Origin: Hydra vulgaris
Lineage: Eukaryota > Cnidaria > Hydrozoa > Anthoathecata > Hydridae
Direction: 5' to 3'
NCBI RefSeq assembly: GCF_038396675.1
Contig: NC_088921.1
Location: 41,685,001-41,749,000 of the forward strand
DNA length: 64,000 bases
Under the pieces are notes generated by a model that was given only the letters and a program-made list of their open reading frames with translations, did no database searches and was not told the DNA's origin. Position numbers and translations under genes: made by a program. Positions 1-11,940 of this stretch are shown here, in pieces (within the stretch, counting starts at the first letter, position 1; every line of letters starts with the position of its first letter).

Positions 1-154
1 GTTTAACGCTAAGAGATTATTGTGTGAGTTTTAAAATTTATCAATGAATATAAACTTTGTCATTTGTTATAAGTATAAACATTTAAACTTTTGGAGTTTG
101 CTCCATTTCTGGAAGTTAGGTATCTCAAACATCAAAAAATGCTGCATCCGCGCC

Positions 155-352
<198 letters not shown>

Positions 353-813
353 TTTCGTCAATAAACAATTAATTTTACAATGCACTTATAAAAATAAAAT
401 ATATATTTTAAATTTTGACAGGAGCACGCGGAAGACAATACATCTTATCATTTTGGTCCTTTGGTAGCGAATAATTTACTTAATTTAAACGTTTAAATTT
501 AAACGAGTTAAAAATAAAAAAAATGTTTTCATTGATTAAAATGTTGTTTCACAGTATTTTTAAATGCTTTAACTGTTGTTATAGGTTTTATGTCTTTGTT
601 CAGGATTAATTTCACAGACGTAGACCCGGACAAGAAATTGAGTAGTCCGATAGTTTAAGTGTTGCTGACGGTATGTAAAAATTGGTAATGGAATGTCTTG
701 TTAAGTATCAGTGAATAATTAAATAGAAATGTGTCTGAAAGTATGATGGAAACATTTTATTGAGAATTCTAAGTATAAACAATAAATTTTGATAGGTGTT
801 TAGTTCGTATACA
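353..813. other. Intergenic, no supported gene
   Basis: AT-rich sequence. Two short stretches have splice-like borders: 421-467 follows TTTTGACAG, and 587-670 lies between a TTATAG acceptor-like site and a GACGGTATGT donor-like site. Neither encodes anything I recognise and both soon hit stops, so no exon is called. Confidence 0.5.
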
Positions 814-1218
814 TAGTGGCGTCGCTGGGGCTGGTGTCACCTAGTGATACTTTGAAACACCCAGTGAAACTTTTGATGTCAGCCTTCTTAGACTTTTACA
901 ATCAGAGCCGACTAAACGAGTTTCAAACATCTGAAAAAAATATTGTTCTTGAGAAAAATTATTAATCACAAAATACAATCTTTTGATCTTGAATAAATAA
1001 GATTTTTGTGTGAAATGAAGAAATAACAGAATTATTAATAAAAGAATATCTAAAAATCAAAACCTGAAAACTATTGGTTGGGCCAAACGCAAAAATAAAT
1101 TAACACGAGCCTGAGCAGTTCTTTCATATTTGCATTTTTTTTCATTTTGGTGTCACCCCTCTATGTTAGGTTGTGATGGTGTCACCAGATGTGTCCGCAC
1201 CCCCTAGTGACGCCACTG
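814..1218. mobile_element. hAT-type MITE
   Basis: The ends are inverted. The left reads AGTGGCGTCGCTGGGG inward, and the right is the complement of CAGTGGCGTCACTAGGGG. The flanking octamers CGTATACA (806-813) and CGTGAACA (1219-1226) agree at 6 of 8 positions, which fits the 8-bp target duplication of hAT elements. About 400 bp with no coding capacity, so a non-autonomous copy. The superfamily assignment is inferred from terminal motif and duplication length. Confidence 0.65.
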
Positions 1219-1688
1219 CGTGAACATTTAAAGCATTAATTTCTTTTAGTAAAGGCTTGACGTATGCATATCTATCTGCATTAAAAATTAACCGACTTGC
1301 TTGTTTTTGTTTGCTACAATTTTTTTTTAATGAAGACTAGTGATTACTTGCCCAAGCTAAATTACAAAAACTAATATCAGGTCCGTACCGTAAAAATTTT
1401 TAAGGGGGGTTATTTTTGAAAAAAAAAAGGCAGTTTAAAATAACAAATAAAAATTCTCAATTTTTATAAGAAAAATTGCATGAAACAAAAGAATTTTGCA
1501 GGAAAATATTGTTTAAAAGGTGCCTCGTTTTGAACATGATCCCTAGAGCTAAAGAAATTTTGTATTAACGTAATATGATTCTTCTAAATTAAGTGTTCAT
1601 CAAATAATGTATCTAAAATTTTTATTAAAATACTTTTTTTATTTTAATGTTGTTTATAATTAAATCTAGAAGTTTAAGAGGTAAGATG
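1219..1688. other. Intergenic, no supported gene
   Basis: AT-rich filler. The motif near 1380 (CAGGTCCGTACC followed by a G run) resembles one end of a hAT-type element, but no partner end was found. Confidence 0.4.
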
Positions 1689-1913
1689 TCAGAATTTTGA
1701 GGGTTTTGTGAACAAAATGTAATTCATTTTATCATTATTTATAAAAAGTTTATTAGCTTTGAACCAGTCGTTGAGATTTACTAGTTCAGTATTTAGAGAA
1801 GAAAAAACGAACTTTAAATTATTACCAGAGAAAAAAGAATTAATATCAATAGAATATAATTTAGGAATTTCGAGGATAAATGGATCTAATAAATTGTACC
1901 CTGGTTTAGTCAA
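1689..1913 (-). pseudogene. CR1-like LINE reverse transcriptase fragment
   Basis: The minus-strand frame ends with the block just C-terminal to the catalytic FADD of LINE reverse transcriptases: LNDWFKANKLFINNDKMNY then ILFTKPSKF. The same block occurs in the longer copies at 28566-28814 and 47455-47826. The N-terminal third of the frame is not RT-like and comes from adjacent DNA carrying two copies of a TTGAAAATCCGTCCG motif. Only about 40 residues are recognisable; a dead scrap. Confidence 0.7.
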
Positions 1914-2336
1914 ACTTTTACTAAGTCGGACGGATTTTCAAGTTCCAAGCGGACGGATTTTCAAATTTTCATTGAGCTTTCTCTATCAACTTATTTCTCT
2001 ACTACTAAACTTACAACTAAAATTACCTGCTTAAGTCATACCCTGGTTAGGTTAGACCATACGCTAACTTGTATTATTTTTTGGTTCCCTTCAAATAAAA
2101 TAAAAAAACGCCTTACTGGGAGTTTTATTATGAAATGCATATTATTACATATACAATAAAAAGTATTTAAAAGTTGAAAACTTTGAACGTTCTAAAATTA
2201 AATATGTTTATTCCGTCACACACATATTTGACGCTATAGAATTAATTTTTAGAGGAATTTCTATGAAATAAATCTCCTGGTTAAGCGAATTTTTTCCGAA
2301 ATTAAAGTTATAACTTTAATTGGGGGACAGGACAAA
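1914..2336. other. Intergenic, likely 5' part of the pogo element
   Basis: AT-rich. Contains the duplicated TTGAAAATCCGTCCG motif near 1930-1960. The left terminus of the pogo element should lie in the last part of this stretch, but I could not pair it with an inverted copy on the right. Confidence 0.35.
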
Positions 2337-3495
2337 ATGAAAAAGTTAGCTAAAAGAAACTAAAAAACAAGAACTATAACAGATAAGTACAAAATACTTA
2401 AGAAAATTGACAAAGGAGAACCATTTTTATAGCAACAATTGTTTGGATGAATAAAATAAAAACAAATATATTTAGAAGTAGGAAAAAAAAAATTCTGCGA
2501 AAAGTGTCAGGATGCGAGTCTCCTTATGAAGATTCAGATAAAGTATGTTATATATGGCTTTTAAACGCATAACACACAAAAATTTCTGTTTTTAACCATT
2601 TTCAAATTTCAAGTTTTGCATTTTTTCAAAAGAACATGAGTGTGACAACTTTCAAGTATCCGCTGGGTGGTTAGATATGTGGAAAAAAAACAATGTCTCG
2701 TTTAAGAAATTGTCCGGTATAAGATCATTAATTCGTAGATTGGAATTACATACCTTTTAAACGCTTAAAACGACAGAAAATTTCTGTTGATATTAAAATT
2801 GGCTTTCTACTTTTGCTAAGGCCTTCACCTTGCCAAAAATATTAACTATAAAATAATGGCTTATTGGAGGGAAATTAATTTACGGACAATATTGTTTCAT
2901 TACGACTTCCATGATATATTTAATGCAGACGAGTGTGGTTAGTTTTAAAAACCACTTTTAAAAAAAATTATGCATTTAAAAGGTGAGAAATGAAATGTGG
3001 AGGTAAAAACTGCAACATTCGGCTGAAAGCAGTTGCTGCATTTAAAGTGTGCAGAAAAAATCTCATGTTTGTAATTGGAGAATCAAACAAACCCCGTTGC
3101 TCCGAGGCAATTAAAAGCGCTCCAACCGTTACCTCCAGTTCCGTCAGCCTCCAGTTGGATAAACTCCGAACCAATTATTGAAAATCTTAAATCAATATTA
3201 ATCTACTTTCTTCCCCCAAACACAACTTCCAGTTTGCAGCCTAGAGATCAAGGAGACATTTGAATGTTGAAGTGCAAGTATCGAGCTAACTTATTTAACA
3301 AGATTCAACAAATGCTATTGAGAGCAAAAAACAAATACTTGATGCTATCAAAATACTTTTTCATTTTTGGAATGAAGTTTCAGAAACCACAATTATTAAC
3401 TGCTTTTGCAAAGCATGATTTGAGATTGAAATGCTAGACATAAATAATAAATACTTCTCTGCATTAAAATGTTCAATTGATCACTTACGTCAGCA
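2337..3495 (+). pseudogene. pogo/Tigger transposase, N-terminal and catalytic part
   Basis: Degenerate DDE transposase of the pogo/Tigger type. Pieces appear in family order: a CENP-B-like helix-turn-helix near 2370-2420 (DKYKILKKIDKGEP), relics of the second HTH near 2530, the first catalytic block IFNADECG near 2920-2945, the downstream block FVIGESNKPRC near 3067-3098, and the diagnostic FLPPNTTSSLQPRDQG near 3211-3257. Several stops and frameshifts separate them, so it is not functional. The last codons before 3495 (…DHLRQ) continue at 11431, because a Transib-like element has inserted here. Pogo transposases cut and paste at TA; the termini were not resolved. Confidence 0.8.
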
Positions 3496-3764
3496 CACAG
3501 TGGGTTAGATCTCAAATAAGCTGGTCAAAAAGGAAAAAAGAAAAGTTTCGACACGGTATTTTTTGACTATCAGGTTGGCTTTAGTGATGTTAGGACTACT
3601 TAATGCCGGCTGTGCAGAAGATCAGCTGTTCATTTCGTGCAATATATTGCAGGTCGAACGCGGCAGTCCTTTGTCTGTCGTTTTTGCAACCGTTATAGCT
3701 AAAAAATCGTATTTTTTTCAAAGATAAATATTTTTGTTGAGTGCACGTGAAACAAATATTATCA

Positions 3765-3790
3765 AAATGGAATTCGTTTCACGAGGTATG
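3765..3790 (+). other. Possible first exon of Transib-like gene
   Basis: AAAATGGAATTCGTTTCACG is followed by GAGGTATGT, a good splice donor, inside the left end of the Transib-like element. It could encode MEFVSR as a short first exon. The phase does not join cleanly to the next visible coding block at 9607, so an intermediate exon or decay is needed. Confidence 0.3.
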
Positions 3791-4495
3791 TACTAATTAA
3801 AAAACAAAAATATTATTATTAAGTCATTAATTACAAATGTTTTTTTTTTGAATTAACTTAATACAGAAAAATGTTTTATAAAATTGAAAAATTTGCTTTA
3901 AAAATAGAGATAAGTTACGAATTCCACGACATTCCACTTTCATTTACAATGTGTTTGTACATATATAGTATAATTTTTGTAATTTAACATTCAAATTCAC
4001 CTACTAGTACCAACTCCACTTTTAAGCCATCTTTTATATGACAGTTGCAAAATGCCGTTATTGAGACATCTTGAAAAATGAAAGTAAAATTAAAAAACCT
4101 AAAAACATCTCTATATAATATAAAGACATAACTACATCTCTATTACAGATTTAGTTATGTTTTTTTATTCATATAATATAGAGATGTTATGCTGCATTCT
4201 TGTATTCGTTTATATATATATATTAAAAACAACTACGTAAGCGTTTTTCAACCATCTCCTTTATTACAAAAAATCGTATATAAATACAAAGTTATAATTC
4301 CCATGACAATTATAAAACAACAATAGTTATTAAAAACCATAAATGAATGCGTGACTTTCATCACGTTTATCTACGTGACTTTTACCACGTATACGTAATA
4401 TTTGTAATTCACCTACTTTAATAGAACATGCCCTCTTAGTGAATTAACTCATAAGTCTAATCGTTGTGGGGCTCTTATTATTCGTCCGGAGCGCG
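3791..4495. other. Non-coding interior, imperfect hairpin
   Basis: No gene seen. ACATCTCTATATAATATA (about 4107-4124) is nearly complementary to TATAATATAGAGATGT (about 4174-4189), forming a snap-back of some 80 bp. The stretch 4200-4495 is probably the 3' flank or LTR of the adjacent minus-strand retroelement, but no second LTR copy was recognised. Confidence 0.4.
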
Positions 4496-6196
4496 TTATC
4501 GTTTGTTCGTTGCAATCATTTCGAACTTGAACGGCATTCTCGTTATATCTTCCTTTACCGTTACCAACTTCATCTTTTGGTATATCAAGACCATACGGCG
4601 ACGCAAGTGTGAGATATGTCGTGGGAATACCCTATTTGCGGTTTCGACGTCAAACGACCAGGCATTTTGCTTCCGTACGATACCAGGTATCCAAGACCGA
4701 TCACATTTTGTCTCTTGAGCTGGTTTTACCCAAATATTGTCACCTTCCTTGAATATGTCATATTTTTCGACTTTCTTACGTGTATCGACACCTGGAATAA
4801 ACGACGTTGGTTTTTGCTTAAATTGCTGCGATGGACTTTTACTACAATTTGATGAGATTGTCTCATTGTACTGTAATACTGCCAGAGCAATTGAGCAACG
4901 TGAGCGGGCGACTGTTCTTTTGATTGTACTGTGTATGCGTTCAACGATACCATTGCCTTGAGCTCGATGAGCTGCTCGATATTCTAAATCAACGTCCCAT
5001 TCGTCAGCAAACCTTGTTAGCGTGTGTGAACAAAATTCATTGTCCATTAGAAGGCAAACTGGCGGTCCAAATAAGGAAAATATTTCTTCCAGCTTTCCAA
5101 TAATTTCAGCCGCTGTTTTGGTTACCAGTTTGCGCCACACTGTATACCGTGATGGGCCGCAGTCAATCATTGATAAGTATAGTTCTGCACCTACATGCGT
5201 CACATCGAGAGCAACCCGATTCCAATTCTGCTTTACACTCAGCTGACCATGCTTCCATTTTACGGAATAAGGATCGATGGAGTTGCACTGGTTACAACTT
5301 GCAATTACTGCTGAAACCTCTTTACGTGATACATTCTGGTTGTTTCGTCAACAAAGTTGCAATGTTCGATCGACACCAAAATGACCAATTGAGTGAACTT
5401 TCCATATGTCTTTCTGTTGGATTATTCCGGTTGCACACACTGTTCTGCACCATTTTTGAGGGATTCGAGAAAGTTGATCGGCCAGATTTAGTTCAGATGG
5501 AATCCATTGTACAATAATCTTGATATCTTTTGCTATTTGCTTCATCGTATTCAGCCGTCGTTGTACTAGCTATTGAGAAATTCCCCGAGTCTTTACGCGA
5601 TATTCTTCTTTTAAAACTGCGTTTAACCATCCCACGGTGCTCTTGCTATCGCTGTATACTGTGAGTTCTTTTATATCCCATTTACTGGCTAAATTTAACA
5701 CTCGAAGTATCGAATCTAGTTCACTTATATTAATATGGTGCGTATCACTCGTTGGTCGTAGCCATGCTGCATCTTCAATAACGGTTCCTCCAATTAGAAG
5801 AACTACACCCAGTCCTATGAACGATGCATCACAGTAAAGCTCAGCTTTTCCATTCACTGGTACCAGCCATTTCCCACCAACCGAGTCCTCTTTTTCCAAA
5901 CGATGAAGCAACTCATTCATTTTTTCTTTGCAATCTTCAGAAACATACTCATTCCATGGAATATTTCCAGCTAATCGTTTGATGTATGAAGCTTGTAAAC
6001 GCAAACTTCCTGCCACCGGGTAATGTCCAATAAGTTTACCTAAATTGCTAAAATGCTGTGATCGTGTGACTGCATTTAAAGATTCGAATTGTACTACATT
6101 GTCCCGCTTCCATATCAATTCCCCATTTTTATTTCGTTCGACTCTCAATCCTAAAACACGTCCTTTTTCTAGCTCTTCTGGAGGTTTACACTGCAA
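4496..6196 (-). pseudogene. LTR retrotransposon pol fragment (RNase H, integrase)
   Basis: Minus-strand relic read from 6196 down to 4496. First comes an RNase H-like region, with ELYCDASFIGLG (about 5850) supplying an Asp and INISELDSILRVLNLA plus the VYSDSKSTVGWLN block further on. A zinc-binding H/H/C/C region follows near 5345-5230. Next is an integrase core with LDVTHVG, LLMDNEFCS and GNGIVERIHSTIKR carrying the expected D, D and E, then a C-terminal domain to 4496. The order RNase H then integrase fits Ty3/gypsy; BEL/Pao is the alternative. Frameshifts near 5550 and 5210 break it, and no gag, protease or LTR pair is visible. Confidence 0.75.
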
Positions 6197-6639
6197 CCCA
6201 AATTTCTCAAGATGCTTCGCTACATGTTATATTTTTTTTCATGTTTTAAATCTCGTCTGATATTTGATTTTTTGTAATCACTGGTTTGCACGTGCTTAAA
6301 ATAACGACTTCTCAAAATAGAAAACGACTTTTTAAGACTGCTTAGGAATTGCGATTGCGAAATGATGTGTATATATATGTGTAGTTTATATTATTTTTGT
6401 TTATGATTCGCAGTCAGTTTAAAGTATTAACGAAATTTAACAAAACATTTAACGAAATAAAATATAATTATATGAAAAGTTCATATAATTCAATATGTAA
6501 TTCATATAATAATATTAAATTCATATAAGTTCATATCTTTATCTTCATTTTTATAAATTTTTAATATTTATTTATTTTGTATTTCAATATTATTTTTCAT
6601 ATTTTGCAAATTATAGTATTCAAAAACGTGCTGCCATAG

Positions 6640-8598
6640 CTGATAAACCAAAAGAATTTGAAGATTTTAAAAAAGGACCTCAGGACTAAAACTCTGTGTG
6701 GAATTACTTTTTGCGCGAAAAGTCTGGAGCTGCAGCAAAATGTAAAAAATGTGCTAGAGAAATGAAGACCTGTGGTGGCTCGACTAGTGGACTCCATACA
6801 CATTTAAGGACTTGTCACCAAATAAATTTATTGAAACGTTATCAAGTTGAAGTTTCAACTTCGCCATCTACTGCTGGTATTTCGACTACGCCTGATTTGC
6901 CACTCGTTTGGTCCAGAAATAAAATAACAACTTTTTATACGAAAAACGAAGACGAAGATACACTGCCAAATGTTTTAGCTAAAATGACGGCCACCGATGG
7001 CTTACCATTAAGAGTTTTTATAACATCTAATGAGCTAATCGCTGGTAGCTCGAGGTTTTGATGTGCCAAAATCATTTGAATCCATTCGCCAAATAGTTAT
7101 GAAATATGATACTAAAATTCGAAATTCAATAATAGAAGAATTATCTGAACTTTAACGTCAAGGAAATCGATTTAGTCTTAGGTTTGACGAGTGGGTTTCG
7201 GTAAAAAATAGACGTTATTTGAGCATTAATGTTCATTCTCGAAATAGTTTTTGGAATTTGGGTTTAACAAGAGTTAATGGACATTTCCCAGCAGAAATGT
7301 GTGTTAAGTTTATTGAAAACATACTGAAAGAACACAACTTAAAAATTGATTGCAATATTGTATGTATTACCACAGGTGGTGCTTCGGTTATAATGAAAGT
7401 AGGCCGATTAATGTCCATCGACCAACAACTTTGTCTAACCCATGGAATCCATTTGGCTGTGGTTGACGTCTTTTATAAAATAACAGTTGTGGAATCGACA
7501 GATGATTATTTTGAATCTGAGATTTCCAATGAATATAATGAAGACCATTTAGACGGACTAAAGATTTTTCAGAGCTCACCAAATTCAAATGAACCAAAAG
7601 CAAAGTTAGAAAAGTTGTAAAGCTGTTCAGACGATCACCAACAAAAAATGAAACCTTTCAAGTTTATGTAAAAAATGAACAGGGTAATAACCTTCATTAA
7701 TATTAGATAATAAGACCAGATGGAACAGCTTACTTTTTATGCTAGAGCGTTTTTATAATTTATTCAAAAGGTTTATATAATTTATTCAAAAAGCCCTGAT
7801 TGACTTAAACTCGAGTATTAATTTTACGGAATCTGAATTAGAATTAATATTATCAACAGTTTCTATGATGTTACCAGTGAAATTGGCTGTAGAGGTTTTA
7901 TATCGGAAAGACGCTAATCTACTATCAGCTGATGCTACCCTGGCATTTATGCTGCAAAATTTAGGCGTAGGACCACTAAGTAACAATATGAAGACCTCCT
8001 TAATTAAAAGAATAAAAGAAAGACGTACAAATTTATCTCATACAATATCTTCATAAAGGAGATCAAGCCCAAAATAATTTTGGTTCAGATATCATATTTG
8101 ATCGGCTAACTAAAACTGCTTTGGTAAATTTAATTGTGCATCTTATCTAGCGGCTCTCATCCGTACAAACTGAAACTACAGCATTGTTACAGCAGTATTG
8201 TTACAGAAACAGATGATGACGAAGATACCATAATGTGCAAAAACGAACCTTTGAGCTTGACATTAAAGGAGCAGCTAGACATCGCCATAAATAATGAGAT
8301 GAAAATGAAAACAGTACCAAAAATAAAGCGAAATATTAACAATTTGACTAAAATGGTACGAAAAGAACTTTCTATATTTGAGGAAGACGGTAAACGTGGT
8401 ACCAACTTGACGTTGGTCTACGATTATATTTTAACTATTCCCCCAACGAGCGTAGAAGCTGAACGGGCTTTCTCTACATCGGGAATGTTATGTACGAAAA
8501 TTCGATCATCTTTAAATGACGAAACTTTAAATAATTTATGTTTTTTGCGGCCTATTTTAATAATAAATAACTTTTTTATGTTTTTTGTTTCAAATTAA
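6640..8598 (+). pseudogene. hAT transposase, BED-finger type
   Basis: Broken plus-strand gene. It opens with a BED zinc finger (VWNYFLREKSGAAAKCKKC, then H..H in LHTHLRTCH, about 6696-6822). A DDE-containing middle follows (FDEWVSVKNRRYLSINVH and the CLTHGIHLAVVDV block near 7432-7470). It ends with the hAT C-terminal dimerisation motif PPTSVEAERAFSTSGMLC at about 8443-8493. Stops at 7061 and 7155 and frameshifts near 7620, 8056 and 8134 inactivate it. It lies inside the Transib-like element, same strand. The family resembles ZBED-type hAT proteins. Confidence 0.85.
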
Positions 8599-8689
8599 TT
8601 ATTTATATATATTATTTTAACTTCAAAAATAAAGTTTTGGAACCGTTTAATTGTTGCTTTGGGTTTTACTTAATTTTTTTTTAGTAATT

Positions 8690-8785
8690 GTAAATAGCGG
8701 TATTAATACCGGTATTTCGGTTTTCACTTAACCTAATACCGAAAAACCGGTATTCCATTTTTGGTCCGGCATTGGATGCCCTAAT
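8690..8785. repeat. Right end of hAT element with palindromes
   Basis: Contains the self-complementary runs CGGTATTAATACCG and several further CCGGTATT motifs, then GGTCCGGCATTGGATGCCCTA. Such subterminal palindromes are typical near hAT termini, and it follows the hAT gene directly. The matching left end was not found. Confidence 0.5.
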
Positions 8786-9344
8786 TATAATCGATGTCTA
8801 GAAGCATTATAAAAAATATTAAAAGTAGAAAAGGACGGGAACAACGCTTTCTTCTACACAGTGAGATGAATAACTTAGAAAAAGACAATGATCGCCACAC
8901 GCACCGCCACACAGTGATTACCATTTTCCAATCTTCAAGATATGATCGCATTCCCTTATTTCATATTTTAAACTGAATACTCGGTTAATTTTTTAATGAC
9001 ATAATTAATATTAAGAAATACTTTTCATTAAAAAAGTTACTAACTTCATAATTAAATTAAGAAAAAATTGCATATAAAGCAAAACACAAACATTGTAAAT
9101 ACTCTGTGCAGATGTTTTTTAACGCTTTTAAGTATTTAATAAATGAATTGATAAATAAAGAAATACATAAATAATGCATAAATTGATAATTAAAATAAAA
9201 AATGCATTTATATTGTATTAAAAGTATTTATATAGTAATTTATATTTATTTATACAGTAATATAAATGTATTAATACAGTAATTTATATGTAATTTTTAC
9301 AGAGATTTAAATCTTTAAGTCATATTCTTTTTATAGACGATCTA
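8786..9344. other. AT-rich interior, no supported gene
   Basis: Very low-complexity sequence with repeated GTATTTATA/CAGTAATTTATA units near 9215-9290. The short frame 8794-8976 (MSRSIIKNIK…) matches nothing I know and is not called. Confidence 0.45.
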
Positions 9345-9635
9345 TGTATAGAACTCATTTAAATTACTGTATAATAATTATATATTTTTATTAAAATAGA
9401 AATTTCAAAATAAATAAGTTTGTTTAAAATTTGGTTGCCGTTTACGGACTTTCGAAATGGAAATGGATAGAACTCATTTAAATGACGGTATAAATACAAT
9501 TATATATTTTATTAAAATAAAAAGTTAAAAACTTAAATATATATTGAGTAAATAAATTTTAAATAAGTGTAACATAAATTTTTTAAATTCAAGTTTATCA
9601 GATCCACAGGTTGCCGTATATGAACTTTCGAGGAA
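9345..9635. repeat. Imperfect tandem duplication over an exon border
   Basis: TAGAACTCATTTAAAT occurs at 9349 and 9469, and GGTTGCCGT(T/A)TA with GACTTTCGA/GAACTTTCGA occurs at about 9432 and 9607. The unit is roughly 120-175 bp, with indels. The second copy runs into the open frame of the Transib-like gene; the first is a dead copy of the same border. Confidence 0.6.
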
Positions 9636-11229
9636 AGAGATTCATTATAACAAAAGAATATTTTGCAAACGATTTGCAAGTGATCATAGAACATTTGGAA
9701 AAGTCGTTGACAGAAAGATATGAATGCAATTCAATATGGATATGCAATTTCAATTCCCGGCAACATGAGACCAACTGTTTCTGTTTTAATGACAAAGTTT
9801 AGAAGCAAATTTAAGGAAGCAGCTCAACGACAAGATTACTTTTTCAAAAAGAACGAAAACTGGTTAAAAACTTCAGTAAATTTTCAGATTGATGCAAAAC
9901 GTATAACTGTAAATAAATCAACGGGTCGACCCACCGTAAATTTCGAAACTTTTGCTGATAGGTCCAAAAGAAGGAGGACTAAAGAGATGCATACGCAGTT
10001 CAGTCCTGCCGAATTATCGTTCGCTACACAAATGAGTCTTCGATCTTCAGGGCATTCAGGCGCTGCTAAGATTGTGAATGACGTTACACTGTCAAGTCCA
10101 TTCAAGGCAACAAAATACAAAGAAGGCTTGCAACTATCATTATCATTGCTAGCCTTTTATGATGCAAATGAAGTTCTAGCACTTCTATTAGACCTAAATT
10201 TGACAAAAGATTTGTACCAGCATTTGAGAAATCAGGCAAAAAAAAAGACTTAAATACACTTTATCCATCATACTCAGCTGTTTTGGCAGCAAAAAAATGT
10301 TGCTACCCTCCAGACGACACCTTAAAGTTTACCGAATCAAAAGCTGAGGTACAGTTGCAAGCTTTATTAAACCACGCCGTTCAACGTGTTTTACTGATGA
10401 ACCAAGACAATATTACATATAAGAGTGATTCAGAAATATTGAATATGACTTTGATTTGTAAGTGGGGCTTTTGAAGATCCGAATATATCAGATGCAAATT
10501 TATTTTTTACTTCGCTTGTTCCATTGCAACTTATAGGTGTAAATCAATAAACGAAATAAGAAAATCTCTTATGGAGTAATCCGAAGCCATACTCAACCCT
10601 CTTTTGCAGACCTCTGAAATTGCAATTTACAAAGGAAACCGAGGAAACTATTTTAAATGAGAAAACGCATTTTGACAAACAGTTCGAAAAACTCCAACCA
10701 TTAAAAACCATTCATATGAAAAATGTTTTCATTCAATACAGTTTAAGTATGACCATGTTAGATGGTAAAGTATGCGATGCTATCTCCAACACAAAATCTG
10801 CGCCAAAAGCAAGGGTTGGGCAGCACGAACGACAAAAACACCGCTCGACGTTTCTTTGAAAACACTCAAACGTCATCCTTGATAATTGGTGCTTCCAAAG
10901 AATTAATCCACTGTTTTCATATAATTTTGCAAACAATTTCGAGTGGACATGAAATCGACGTTGAAAAGTTTCGAGGTTACACCTTAGCAACTGCAAGACA
11001 CTTTATCAAAGAATATCCCTGGTACAACATGCCAACATCAGTACATAGATTGCTGATCCACGGACCAGACATTATTTCTTCGGCCATTTTACCCATTGGT
11101 CAACTGTCCGAGGATGCTCAAGAATCAACCAATAAGTTAATAAAGCAATATCGTTTGGGTTTTTTTAGAAAGTTTTCAAGAGCTAAGACTATGGAAGACG
11201 TGTTCAGGAGATCTTATTTTATGGCCTGA
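9598..11229 (+). pseudogene. Transib/RAG1-like transposase relic
   Basis: Blocks in order: LPYMNFRGKRFIITKEYF at 9614-9667 behind an acceptor-like CCACAG; a basic region with STGRPTVNFETFADRSKRR (about 9919-9975); FATQMSLRSSGHSGAAK; an AEVQLQALLNHAVQRVLL block (10345-10398); SMTMLDGKVCDAI (about 10747-10785), a candidate catalytic Asp block; TARRFFEN; then the C-terminal EYPWYNMPTSVHRLLIHG and LPIGQLSEDAQES, whose Glu is the likely last catalytic residue, with RKFSRAKTMEDVF. From memory of the family, this C-terminus resembles Transib/RAG1. There are frameshifts near 9715, 10250, 10475 and 10800; the last also lacks a segment of roughly 100 codons. The C-terminus is cut short. Confidence 0.65.
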
Positions 11230-11430
11230 AAGAACCCTTAAAACCCATTTATGAACAATTTAAACAATTTTTTAACATATATGTCCGCCATATTGGATCC
11301 GCCATTTTTTTTTTTTTTTTCCAGCAAATTCTTAATTAGTAACCTCAAAACATATTTGTCATGAAATTTCAGGCAAATCATTCAACGTTTTCATATTTTG
11401 ACCAGCTTTTTCGATATCTGACCCACTGTG

Positions 11431-11679
11431 CAGCGTGAAGAAGATCTTGTTCCGAATGACTTTACTTACAAAGATATGTTAACGGTTGATAATGATGTTT
11501 CAGTAATGGGAAGTATAACAACAGAAATTGTTCAAGATATCATTGAGGTATTTGACAATGAAATAGAAGAAAAAGAAGAAGAAAAAGAAGAAGAAGAAAA
11601 AAATGAAATGACAAATGAGCCGGTGATAAAACCAAGGAATAAAAAAGCTTGTGCACAGTGGTCAAAATTAAAATTTTGA
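11431..11679 (+). pseudogene. pogo/Tigger transposase, C-terminal part
   Basis: Continues the pogo gene after the Transib-like insertion: QREEDLVPNDFTYKDMLTVD then an acidic tail rich in EEKEEE. Pogo/Tigger proteins end this way, with a V…DF…Y/F…VD motif followed by acidic residues. The frame joins that of 3436-3495 exactly when the element and one 5-bp duplication are removed. Confidence 0.8.
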
Positions 11680-11940
11680 TGTTTCTAAACTAAATCGATA
11701 ATACTGAATCCAAATCTTTGCTTAAAACTTAATAACTTAAACTAAGATTTAAAAATAAAAAGTAAATAAATTAATATACACCATAGAAATAACATAAATA
11801 AATTAGTATACTTCATAGAAATAACGTAAAAAATTAGCAAACGTTATAGAGGTAATACCATGATTAAAGTAATGAAAAAAGAAATGTTGATACACTCAAC
11901 AACATAATTTTTGTATTAACTATTTTTTTATATTTGAGTT
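11680..11940. other. Pogo 3' flank and LINE 3' tail
   Basis: AT-rich, with the imperfect repeat AATACACCATAGAAATAACATAAATAAATTAG seen about three times in degraded form at 11775-11870. No terminus was resolved. Part of it should be the 3' UTR of the adjacent minus-strand LINE. Confidence 0.35.

Larger units (their letters stand above)
3496..11430 (+). mobile_element. Transib-like DNA transposon, inserted in pogo gene
   Basis: The left end starts CACAGTGGGTTAGATCTC. The right end, read inward on the other strand, starts CACAGTGGGTCAGATATC. The two match over about 35 bp with four or five differences, both reaching GCTGGTCAAAA. Outside, CAGCA (3491-3495) and CAGCG (11431-11435) form a near-identical 5-bp duplication. 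Removing the insert and one duplication restores the pogo frame. Transib elements are known for CAC(A/T)RTG ends and GC-rich 5-bp duplications. The interior has been invaded by a retroelement and a hAT gene. The assignment rests on termini plus coding relics. Confidence 0.75.

Noticed and set aside
420..670. Two small exons with AG/GT borders
   Set aside because: Short, stops in all plausible phases, no protein recognised.
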